DNA of 16,185 nt. Source: Desulfosporosinus sp. UBA4726. Lineage in GTDB: Bacteria > Bacillota > Desulfitobacteriia > Desulfitobacteriales > Desulfitobacteriaceae. A model generated the notes under the pieces. That model searched no databases and had not been told where the DNA came from. It saw nothing but the letters and a program-made list of their open reading frames with translations. Within the stretch, counting starts at the first letter, position 1. The number at the start of each line of letters is the position of its first letter. Shown in pieces: positions 1 through 5,816 of this stretch. The stretch is taken from positions 1 to 16,185 of the forward strand of contig DHJG01000032.1 of assembly GCA_002404215.1 (NCBI GenBank), given 5' to 3'. A program made the translations under genes and the position numbers.

Positions 1-64
1 TCTTAAAGAGGGGATGGGTGCAAATTTCGAGTTGTGCGGAATGTGTATCTATCCTCGATTTTAG

Positions 65-108
65 CGTCGTAAAGCATGCTTGCAAATAATTGGAGCATGC
101 TTTCGACG
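65..108. repeat. Long imperfect inverted repeat
   Basis: The arms 65-80 and 94-108 pair over 15 bp (5 bp, one bulged T at position 70, then 10 bp) around a 13-nt loop. No T-run follows on either strand, so it is not a standard intrinsic terminator. It could be the end structure of a transcript entering from the left, or a protein-binding site. A second, weaker hairpin (161-168 with 185-192, 8 bp) lies between it and the next gene. No convincing coding sequence is visible in 1-277. Confidence 0.5.
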
Positions 109-283
109 ATTAGCTAGATTTCAAGGTTCATCTTTAGAATTTAGGGTAAGATAGGACTATGGTTAAAACGAATTCTTCATGTGTTTTTAACCAGAATGAA
201 GCGAAGAGGTAGTAGCTAAAATTGCTGACTTTACATTGGTCTAGATGAAATTTTTGAAATTACTTTAAGGAGGAATCGTGAAA

Positions 284-634
284 ATGGAACAATTAGATGA
301 GATTATGCAAAAATGTACTGAACTTGGTAAGTCAATTGCTCTCACCCCCATGTACAAAGAATTTAAGCAGGCAGAGTATGATCTTTTACATAATCCGGAA
401 GCCCGTAAGTTAGTTGAAGATCTGCAGAAAACACAACAGGACCAATATCGCAAGAAAATTGCTGGTATTGAATTGAGCAAAGAAGAATTGGATGAACTTA
501 AAAAGTTACAAAGTATATGTGTACAAGATTCTCAAGTACTTAAATCTAATGATGCCAATACTAAGTTCCAGGAGTTTATGGAGCAGATATCTGGAAAGAT
601 AAAAGAAGGAATCAAGAGCATCGACAAAGCATAA
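284..634 (+). CDS. YlbF/YmcA-family small helical protein
   Basis: A 116-residue protein, highly charged and almost entirely predicted helix, with no signal peptide or membrane segment. The opening (residues 1-45: short helix, a hydrophobic turn, then an F-K-x-A-E helix followed by N-P-E-A-R) matches the general pattern of the YlbF/DUF964 family. In Bacillus subtilis YlbF and its partners YmcA and YaaT form a complex that affects RNase Y and development. Whether this protein does the same is inference. The ribosome-binding site AAGGAGG (267-273) lies 10 nt before the ATG at 284 and only 4 nt before an in-frame GTG at 278, so the GTG start (118 residues) is possible. The gene stands alone and a terminator follows at 682-733. 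Confidence 0.7.
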   Translation: MEQLDEIMQKCTELGKSIALTPMYKEFKQAEYDLLHNPEARKLVEDLQKTQQDQYRKKIAGIELSKEELDELKKLQSICVQDSQVLKSNDANTKFQEFMEQISGKIKEGIKSIDKA

Positions 635-681
635 TTATTTAGGAATTTTGAAAGAATATTAAAATAACTAACAGTTAGATT

Positions 682-733
682 ATAACCCGATAAAACGTTG
701 CTTAAGGGCATCGTTTATCGGGTTATTCTTTGT
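682..733 (+). terminator. Intrinsic terminator after the YlbF-family gene
   Basis: The arms 682-697 and 712-726 form a 15-bp stem with a single bulged A, and the right arm runs into a T-rich tail (727-733). It lies 48 nt after the stop of the preceding gene and ends that transcript. Confidence 0.8.
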
Positions 734-974
734 ACAAGAAATAAACCTGATGGTACTAAGGGTTTTATATTATCAGTGAAGTAGTGTAGACATTAGAATA
801 TATATGACATTATTTTACAATATATCGGAAGGTAATTCTCTGGGTTTTATAGAAAATATATTTATAAAATAAGGATGTGATTTAGTTATAGCAATAACTT
901 AGAAACGGATTATTTTAGTTATTATCAGCTACTCATTAGATATCAAATAGTTTAATAGAGGGAGGACTAGTACA
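734..974. other. AT-rich intergenic stretch
   Basis: No gene is seen. A small hairpin (884-889 with 894-899) lies upstream of the next gene. Positions 820-834 share 15 nt with the GGAA-loop hairpin of the minus-strand RNA at 3090-3109. I could not place a convincing promoter for the gene at 975, although the stretch must contain one if that gene is expressed on its own. Confidence 0.5.
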
Positions 975-1433
975 ATGATTAATAGTGTTTTTGATTTTTG
1001 TCAAAAGGCCAATTTCGAAATCAATTTATTTCAATTAATTGAGGGCTTGTCAACCTTAGTGCTAATTACCATGATTATTTTAGCTGTGAACAAGATTTTG
1101 TATATTCTTAAAATAGAAAGAGAAATAGATGGGCATGTAAGAGAAACGAGCGTTAGAATTGCACGATTTGTTACAGAAATAGAAGGATATAAAGAAGCAA
1201 TATCCACTACACAAAAATGGAATCAGGAACCGTTATCAACAACGCCTACAAAACTAGAGGATACTATATCAATAATTGAAGGTGATCAGACTATAAAAGC
1301 TGCTGAAGTTCCAAGCATTCAGGAAGTTTCAGTTCCCATTATAATTCAAAAGGAAAAGAAGACTAGGGCAATGTCCATGGAAGAACGTTGGGCGGAATAC
1401 GATAAAAAGAGAGCGATTAGGAATACTGCTTAA
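975..1433 (+). CDS. Unrecognised single-pass membrane protein
   Basis: A 152-residue protein that I do not recognise. Residues about 26-46 form one hydrophobic membrane segment (rich in L, I, V, T, M). About 25 mostly polar residues precede it and a long, charged, presumably cytoplasmic tail follows. Residues 47-80 could form an amphipathic or coiled helix. Residues 80-125 are rich in Thr, Pro, Ser and Glu and look disordered. The last 20 residues are a charged block (M-S-M-E-E-R-W then K-K-R) that looks like a short conserved helix. The ribosome-binding site GGAGG (961-965) sits 9 nt before the ATG, which supports translation. It stands alone, with no neighbour close enough for an operon. 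The orientation (tail inside) is inferred from the positive residues after the membrane segment. Confidence 0.7.
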   Translation: MINSVFDFCQKANFEINLFQLIEGLSTLVLITMIILAVNKILYILKIEREIDGHVRETSVRIARFVTEIEGYKEAISTTQKWNQEPLSTTPTKLEDTISIIEGDQTIKAAEVPSIQEVSVPIIIQKEKKTRAMSMEERWAEYDKKRAIRNTA

Positions 1434-1660
1434 GAGCACGGTCGCGTTAACTTAGGAGATATTCGCTTCAGGATAGATTTGAAGCGCTAAATCTGTCTGT
1501 AGTATGGCACTTTCTTTTAAGAATAAGCCATATACTTTGTTATGGGATTTTATATTGCTCTTGAGTAAGCGTTGATAGTAAAAGATACTCTAATGCATAT
1601 ACTAAAGCCAATCAAACTAGGTTCCCATGGAGTTGATATAATGACTAGGCTAATATAATT
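1434..1660. other. Intergenic stretch with competing hairpins
   Basis: No gene is seen. Two mutually exclusive small hairpins overlap: 1464-1470 with 1480-1486 (7 bp) and 1475-1480 with 1489-1494 (6 bp). Promoter-like boxes (TTGATA at 1633-1638 and TATAAT at 1654-1659, 15-nt spacer) lie directly before a terminator and are probably chance. Confidence 0.3.
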
Positions 1661-1688
1661 AAGGCCTTCTCGAAGTTGGCTTTTTGCT
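1661..1688 (+). terminator. Probable intrinsic terminator
   Basis: The left arm AAGGCC (1661-1666) pairs with GGCTTT, and an inner CTT/AAG pair follows after a 2-nt bulge. The right arm runs into TTTTTGCTT. It lies about 230 nt after the stop of the 975-1433 gene, so it may end that transcript or a small RNA from the gap between them. Confidence 0.55.
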
Positions 1689-1768
1689 TGTCTGTGAATC
1701 AGATTAAAACTTAAGAACACGTATTAATCATGCGTTTCAACAAATAAAATTCTTAACTAGAAAAAATA

Positions 1769-1889
1769 CCTCCAAGATATGTTGAAAGATGTATAATAAT
1801 TGGGGTACTTGTTTTATCTTAGGAAACGAATTTTCGAAATCCTCTTGAACAAATACTTTAACTCTTGTAATCACTATAATACTTGGAGG
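1769..1889 (+). promoter_or_regulatory. speD leader with anti-ribosome-binding-site element
   Basis: The octamer CCTCCAAG (1769-1776) is an exact complement of CTTGGAGG (1882-1889), which is the speD ribosome-binding site. A hairpin at 1821-1843 lies between them and could bring the two together. A TATAAT box at 1792-1797 lies inside the leader without a good -35 partner. A transcript starting there would lack the anti-site octamer, so the pairing matters only for transcripts that start upstream of 1769. Confidence 0.3.
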
Positions 1890-1895
1890 ATGAAG

Positions 1896-2705
1896 ATGGA
1901 AATTAAACAAATTAAAAAACTAAAATTATACGGTTTCAATAATCTTACAAAAACCTTGAGCTTTAATATGTATGATATATGCTATGCCAAGACTCCTGAG
2001 CAACGACAAGCATATATCGAGTACATTGATGAAGAATATAATGCGGATCGCCTAGCCAGCATTCTATTGCATGTAGCCAGCATGATCGGTGCGCATGTAC
2101 TGAATATTGCCAAACAAGATTATGATCCTCAAGGGGCAAGTGTTACAATGCTTATTGCTGAGGAGGGAGGCTACCAAGCCGAAGCAGAGGGCCTAAATAA
2201 ACCTGAATCGTTTCCCCAGGCCGTTGTGGCTCATTTAGATAAAAGTCATATTACTGTACACACATACCCTGAAAGCCACCCGAATAAAGGAATTAGTACC
2301 TTTAGAGCAGATATCGATATCTCAACTTGTGGGAAAATCTCTCCACTGACAGCACTAAATTACCTTGTGGCTAATTTTTCTTCGGATATTGCCATCATTG
2401 ACTACCGAGTTCGGGGATTTACAAGAAATCTTGAAGGAAAGAAGCTTTTTATAGATCATAAGATTTATTCAATCCAAAATTTTCTCGCCAAAGAAAAAAG
2501 AGATCTCTATCAAATGATTGATGTTAATGTCTATCAGGAAAATATCTTTCATACTAAGATGATCTTAAAAGACTTCGATCTGGATAATTACTTATTCGAC
2601 ATGGAGAAAAAGGAACTCCCACCGAGTGAAAAGAAACGGATCAAACATAAACTAAAGAAGGAAATGGCCGAAATATTCTACGGAAAAAATATCCCGAAAT
2701 TTTAA
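1896..2705 (+). CDS. speD: S-adenosylmethionine decarboxylase proenzyme, E. coli type
   Basis: Makes decarboxylated S-adenosylmethionine, the aminopropyl donor for spermidine synthesis; cytoplasmic, pyruvoyl-dependent. The 269-residue protein follows the E. coli SpeD sequence along its whole length (E. coli 264 residues). It has the opening L-x-G-F-N-N-L-T-K (11-19), Y-D-I-C-Y-A-K-T (26-33), Q-D-Y-x-P-Q-G-A-S-V (74-83), the self-cleavage site L-D-K-S-H (114-118) and the C-terminal V-N-V-Y-Q-E-N-I-F-H-T-K block. By analogy the chain is cut between Lys116 and Ser117, Ser117 becomes the pyruvoyl group, and Cys145 is the catalytic cysteine. The frame is open back to a TTG at 1800, but the family match starts near 1896 and GGAGG (1885-1889) sits 6 nt before this ATG. 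An ATG at 1890 directly abuts that site and is unlikely. No speE is present nearby. Confidence 0.96.
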   Translation: MEIKQIKKLKLYGFNNLTKTLSFNMYDICYAKTPEQRQAYIEYIDEEYNADRLASILLHVASMIGAHVLNIAKQDYDPQGASVTMLIAEEGGYQAEAEGLNKPESFPQAVVAHLDKSHITVHTYPESHPNKGISTFRADIDISTCGKISPLTALNYLVANFSSDIAIIDYRVRGFTRNLEGKKLFIDHKIYSIQNFLAKEKRDLYQMIDVNVYQENIFHTKMILKDFDLDNYLFDMEKKELPPSEKKRIKHKLKKEMAEIFYGKNIPKF

Positions 2706-2742
2706 AGATCTCAACAAGTTCCCGTGGTGATCCATCAAAATG

Positions 2743-2781
2743 AGGTAACCGCCCCTTATCTTAAGATGGGGTCTTATACCT
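2743..2781 (+). other. Two-part hairpin after speD
   Basis: AGGTA (2743-2747) pairs with TACCT (2777-2781), and inside it CCCC (2752-2755) pairs with GGGG (2768-2771). It follows the speD stop by 37 nt and may protect or end the speD message. It lacks a T-run, so I do not call it an intrinsic terminator. Confidence 0.35.
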
Positions 2782-2825
2782 AAAGATGTAAAGCGAGATT
2801 AATGCTAGAGCAGAGACCTTGGATT

Positions 2826-2861
2826 AAAAACGAGTTTGTTGCAAGGTCCCTTGCACAAACT
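2826..2861 (-). terminator. Second minus-strand terminator-like hairpin
   Basis: The arms 2833-2846 and 2849-2861 pair over 13 bp with one bulge. On the minus strand the stem is followed by CG and five Ts (2830-2826), which is the terminator layout. On the plus strand the tail is not T-rich. It lies just beyond the stronger terminator at 2875-2900 and would back it up. Confidence 0.45.
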
Positions 2862-2874
2862 TGTTAATTCAAAC

Positions 2875-2900
2875 AAAAAAGCCACTATTTCTAGTAGCCT
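2875..2900 (-). terminator. Intrinsic terminator of the minus-strand RNA
   Basis: Read on the minus strand, 2900-2893 pairs with 2886-2879 (8 bp including two G-U pairs) around a 6-nt loop, and the stem runs into six Ts (2880-2875). The two G-U pairs would be A-C mismatches on the plus strand, so the element points left. It ends the structured RNA encoded at about 3356 to 2875. Confidence 0.7.
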
Positions 2901-3356
2901 AAAAGCTATATAATAAGAGCACGTAATGATCTACCTAACACCAATATAGATCGTTGATTACCTAACTAGGATCTGGCGACCATAATCAAGCAGGTTACCA
3001 CCTATATTGATGATTCGTTCGACCTTACAAGATATCTACCCAGCTATAGACAACCGCACAGCTGAATATAACCGACTTTCTTACACATGCATATACCTTC
3101 CGATATATGGTTGCGTAAGAAAAACTCAACACCCAGTAAAATCTTAGCTCGACCCATTAAGATAAGTTGGAACCTTAAAACAATCGAATAGACTGCAATA
3201 AAGCCTTTCCCCACCATAATGGATCTTCCCTCCGACTATATACAAGCGGTTTATCACCTGTATATAATCTTTGGCCGACCCATATACACCCGTTAAAGAG
3301 CATATATAAATCTTGACTCAACCATTACGTACCCTTATGATCATATATTGCTCTAT
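2875..3356 (-). ncRNA. Putative large structured RNA, unrecognised class
   Basis: No open reading frame over 60 codons lies here, but the minus strand folds extensively. A long-range helix joins 3338-3323 to 2928-2913 (16 bp, two G-U) and closes the structure. A 5-bp helix (3322-3318 with 2957-2953) continues it past a side hairpin (2928-2933 with 2947-2952). Inside are hairpins with these plus-strand arms: 3277-3287/3302-3312 (11 bp), 3234-3243/3260-3269 (10 bp), 3151-3159/3217-3225 (9 bp), 3076-3084/3115-3123 (9 bp) capped by 3090-3097/3102-3109 (8 bp, GGAA loop), 3037-3045/3060-3068 (9 bp), and 2985-2989/3007-3011 with 2992-2995/3000-3003. Every non-Watson-Crick position in these helices is G-U on the minus strand and A-C on the plus strand, which fixes the orientation. 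TATACT (3367-3362) precedes the 5' end and a terminator follows the 3' end. I see no tmRNA, RNase P, 6S or group II signature. The function is unknown. Confidence 0.65.
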
Positions 3357-3361
3357 TGCAC

Positions 3362-3367
3362 AGTATA
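3362..3367 (-). promoter_or_regulatory. -10-like box for the minus-strand RNA
   Basis: TATACT on the minus strand, one mismatch from TATAAT. It would start transcription at about 3356-3354, some 16 nt before the closing helix of the structured RNA. I see no good -35 hexamer 16-18 nt upstream, so the promoter is weak, needs an activator, or is wrongly placed. Confidence 0.35.
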
Positions 3368-3558
3368 ATATGCTGGTAATTTCAGGGTATTTTTGTGTTC
3401 GCTAATTATTAACCTTTGAATTGCGAGAATTGGAGTAATTCAATTGCTATTATTTTCTAAAAGTACTTTCTAATAAAAGGAATTTAATATATACTTGTCT
3501 CATAGCCTAATAAATATTTCGGTCAGATTTTTATCTAATAAAATTAAATATCTAAATG
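3368..3558. other. AT-rich spacer between divergent RNAs
   Basis: No gene is seen. It separates the putative minus-strand RNA from the plus-strand cobalamin riboswitch and should hold the start sites of both. A 7-bp inverted repeat (3416-3422 with 3437-3443) could be an operator. TTGTCT (3495-3500) is the best -35-like hexamer on the plus strand, but no good -10 stands at the right distance, so I do not call a promoter for the cobalamin operon. Confidence 0.4.
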
Positions 3559-3741
3559 CTTAAGGTTCCTCTGTAAAGAGGATACAAAAGGGGAAGTCGG
3601 TGAAAATCCGGCGCGGTCCCGTCACTGTAAACAAGGAGTTTTCTTCAGAAATCCCTCGATCGAATGCTGGGATGAAGGAGAAAACGATTTGAAGCCAGAA
3701 AACCTGCCTTAAGTACCCATCACTGACCTACGAGCGATAGG
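3559..3741 (+). ncRNA. Cobalamin riboswitch aptamer
   Basis: The closing helix P1 pairs 3559-3565 with 3707-3713 (7 bp). A P2-like hairpin follows (3568-3572 with 3577-3581). The conserved core is present: GGGAAGTCGGTGAAAATCC from about 3591, the GCGCGGTCCCGTCACTGT stretch (about 3612-3629), and GAAGCCAG with AACCTGCC near 3691-3708. A 4-bp hairpin with loop CGAGCGA (3727-3741) stands where the family's kissing-loop hairpin (P13) is found. It precedes a terminator and the cobalamin operon, so cobalamin or adenosylcobalamin binding should lower expression of cbiET and the genes behind it. Confidence 0.95.
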
Positions 3742-3771
3742 AGATGTGTGTGTTTATTTAGGGTAAACCAT

Positions 3772-3798
3772 ACGAGCCGCTCAGGCTCGTTTTTTTTT
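3772..3798 (+). terminator. Riboswitch expression-platform terminator
   Basis: ACGAGCC (3772-3778) pairs with GGCTCGT (3784-3790) around a 5-nt loop, followed by nine Ts (3790-3798). ACGAGC also occurs at 3730-3735, overlapping the loop of the upstream riboswitch hairpin. It could pair with the same right arm as an antiterminator. Ligand-induced use of that loop would then free the terminator to form. The switching order is inferred; the pairings are seen. Confidence 0.88.
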
Positions 3799-3867
3799 AC
3801 CATTATAAATACGCTGCCTTTCAGTCGTAACCTAGCAACTTAATAATACTAGGGAAGAAGGTTTTGT

Positions 3868-5085
3868 ATGTTACAGGTGATCGGTATCGGTCCTGGAAGG
3901 CCGGAATGGTTGCCACCGGCAATTGTTGAACTTGTAAAGCACTGCGACGTTTTGATTGGGGGGTCTAGGGCACTTCAGCTCTTTCCAGATTTCTCGGGAC
4001 CTGAGTATTGCCTATCTGGTGATCTTACCAGCAGTCTGGCAATCATTAAAAATGCACTTTCCGAAGAGCAAGTAGTGGGGGTTCTCGTCTCTGGCGATCC
4101 TGGATTTTTCAGTTTTTTGCCCAGGCTCAAGAAGGAATTTCCCGAGGAACGAATAGATGTTTACCCGGGGATCAGTTCACTTCAATTCGCTTTTGCTAGA
4201 GCTGGTGTTCCTTGGCAGGAGGCAACCTTTGTAAGTGTCCATGGACGGCCATTGTCGGTACTGCCCCAGACGATTAGGCGTCCGACAGCAGTATTAACCG
4301 GTGGGGAAAATACCCCTCAAAAAGTCGCTCAACTCTATTTGGAACGGGGCTATAACCCCATTATATCTGTCGGTAATGCCCTTGCCTATCCAGAGGAAGT
4401 CTGGGAAACGATGGATGCTGAGCATCTGGCTGGAGAAATGGCGTCATTACAGAATGCCATTGTCATCCTGTATCCAGCTTTAGGACAGGAAATCAAGGCG
4501 AGTACAGGGTATAGGATTGGCATTCCGGATCAAGAGTTTCTACGGGGAGAGGTTCCCATGACGAAGGCGGAAATTCGAGTTCAAGTGCTCGCCAAGGCCC
4601 AAATTTCCTTATATGACAAGGTTGTAGACATTGGGGCAGGTACTGGGAGTATTAGTATTGAAGCTGCCGGTCTTGCTGCTGAAGGCGTTGTTTACGCAAT
4701 TGAACATAAGCCAGAGGCGCAAGAGCTGATTCTTGCCAATCAACAAAAGTTTGGTGTCTCAAATCTTCGTCTGATTTCTGGGGCTGCACCGGATGTTTTT
4801 AGTGAGCTTCCCCTAGTCGATGTATGTATCATCGGTGGCAGCAGTGGCCGTTTGCCGGAAATCTTAAAACTCGTGCCACTCGTTGATGGGGGAAGAATTG
4901 TGATCACGGCAGTGACAATCGAAACGGTGGCTCAAGGACTGAAACTGCTCACAGAGCTTAACTATCAGGACATCGATACCGTGTCAATTCAAGCAGTTCG
5001 CTGGAAGGCAGTCAAAAATCTTCATATGGCCCAAGCCTTGAACCAGGTCTTTATATTATCAGCACGAAAAGGGGAAAAGAAATGA
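3868..5085 (+). CDS. cbiET: Cobalt-precorrin-7 C5,C15-methyltransferase fusion CbiET
   Basis: A fusion of two enzymes: CbiE methylates C5 and CbiT methylates C15 with decarboxylation of the ring C acetate, together giving cobalt-precorrin-8. Residues 1 to about 200 are a tetrapyrrole methylase domain with G-I-G-P-G (6-10), V-S-G-D-P-G-F-F-S (74-82) and Y-P-G-I-S-S near residue 99. From about residue 215 comes the CbiT domain, with P-M-T-K-x-E-I-R near 230 and the S-adenosylmethionine-binding D-I-G-A-G-T-G-S near 254. The length of 405 residues is normal for the CobL/CbiET fusion. An AGAAGG ribosome-binding site (3856-3861) precedes the ATG. It is the first gene after the riboswitch and overlaps cbiL by 4 nt (ATGA). 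Confidence 0.96.
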   Translation: MLQVIGIGPGRPEWLPPAIVELVKHCDVLIGGSRALQLFPDFSGPEYCLSGDLTSSLAIIKNALSEEQVVGVLVSGDPGFFSFLPRLKKEFPEERIDVYPGISSLQFAFARAGVPWQEATFVSVHGRPLSVLPQTIRRPTAVLTGGENTPQKVAQLYLERGYNPIISVGNALAYPEEVWETMDAEHLAGEMASLQNAIVILYPALGQEIKASTGYRIGIPDQEFLRGEVPMTKAEIRVQVLAKAQISLYDKVVDIGAGTGSISIEAAGLAAEGVVYAIEHKPEAQELILANQQKFGVSNLRLISGAAPDVFSELPLVDVCIIGGSSGRLPEILKLVPLVDGGRIVITAVTIETVAQGLKLLTELNYQDIDTVSIQAVRWKAVKNLHMAQALNQVFILSARKGEKK

Positions 5086-5816
5086 ATACAACTTGGGGTA
5101 AATTCTATGGTGTCGGGGTAGGTCCGGGTGATCCTGATCTTTTAACATTAAAAGCCGTAAATGTTCTCCAATCGGTTGATATTGTAGCTATACCCAAATC
5201 TAAGCTGGATAGAGAAAGCGTGGCTTGGGATATTGCCAAAATTCACTGCCCTGCAAATGTGCGCCTAATTGAACTGGAATTGCCCATGACTTCAGATCAG
5301 CAGGTTTTAGAAAAAGCTTGGCGCGAGGGGGCAAAGACGCTTCTGAACGAACTAAAACAGGCCAAATCCATTGCCTTTATTACGTTGGGTGACCCTTCAC
5401 TCTATAGTACCTACAGTTACTTACTTAATATTCTCCAGGAAGAACTACCTCAGGAATATATTGCAACAGTACCGGGAATCACGGCTATGGCCGCTGCAGC
5501 TGCAAGTATTAACTTGCCTCTAGCCACAGGTGATGAGCCTCTTCTTATCTTACCAAGTACTGAAGATGTCGGAGAGTTCCTCAACTTTCCCAACGTGGTC
5601 TTGATGAAAGTTTCTCGCAGACTTCCAGAAATGTTGACGCTTCTCGAAGAACGCGGGAGAAAAGCCGTCTTGCTAACGCGGCTCGGACAGCCTGGAGAGA
5701 AGATTCGCTGGGAGCCTAAACCGTCCGACTTCGCATCCGAGAAAATCGATTATCTTAGTCTATTGCTCGTTAAAAATGATTTATTGGGGAGGGGAAAAGG
5801 TGAGTCTAAAAGATAG
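5082..5816 (+). CDS. cbiL: Cobalt-precorrin-2 C20-methyltransferase
   Basis: Transfers a methyl group from S-adenosylmethionine to C20 of cobalt-sirohydrochlorin (cobalt-factor II), giving cobalt-precorrin-3. It is a single 244-residue tetrapyrrole methylase domain, the usual family length. The glycine-rich loop G-V-G-V-G-P-G-D-P-D (10-19) and T-L-G-D-P-S-L-Y-S-T-Y-S-Y-L (101-114) are the signatures that separate CbiL/CobI from the sister methylases. V-P-G-I-T-A-M follows at 130-136. The ATG overlaps the cbiET stop (ATGA). The 3' end overlaps the start of cbiF by 17 nt. Confidence 0.95.
   Translation: MNTTWGKFYGVGVGPGDPDLLTLKAVNVLQSVDIVAIPKSKLDRESVAWDIAKIHCPANVRLIELELPMTSDQQVLEKAWREGAKTLLNELKQAKSIAFITLGDPSLYSTYSYLLNILQEELPQEYIATVPGITAMAAAAASINLPLATGDEPLLILPSTEDVGEFLNFPNVVLMKVSRRLPEMLTLLEERGRKAVLLTRLGQPGEKIRWEPKPSDFASEKIDYLSLLLVKNDLLGRGKGESKR

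Noticed and set aside
2..64. Tail of a gene entering from the left, ending at TAG 62-64
   Set aside because: About twenty codons with no recognisable family; the neighbouring frame is also open to 89, so neither can be supported.
1633..1659. Promoter TTGATA / TATAAT
   Set aside because: The spacer is only 15 nt, and a terminator hairpin starts 2 nt after the -10 box, so any transcript would start within it.
1800..1895. N-terminal extension of SpeD from the TTG at 1800
   Set aside because: The extra residues do not match the family, and the GGAGG site lies just before the ATGs at 1890 and 1896, with proper spacing only for 1896.
1690..1895. S-adenosylmethionine riboswitch in front of speD
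   Set aside because: No conserved SAM riboswitch core is recognisable; only a small hairpin and the octamer complement to the ribosome-binding site are seen.
2977..3320. CRISPR array or remnant, because of units recurring at 43 nt
   Set aside because: Unit spacing is irregular (43, 53, 77, 83, 43), only short motifs are shared, and the conserved parts are paired stems rather than one direct repeat with unique spacers. No cas gene is present.
2875..3356. tmRNA, RNase P RNA or a group I/II intron
   Set aside because: No tRNA-like ends or tag frame, no RNase P conserved blocks that I can see, and no domain V hairpin. The TATATAGTC stretch resembling a group I core element is fully explained as one arm of the 3234-3269 hairpin.
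3364..3369. Plus-strand TATAAT as promoter of the cobalamin operon
   Set aside because: No -35 at a suitable distance, and it lies almost 200 nt before the riboswitch. The overlapping minus-strand TATACT fits the RNA gene better.
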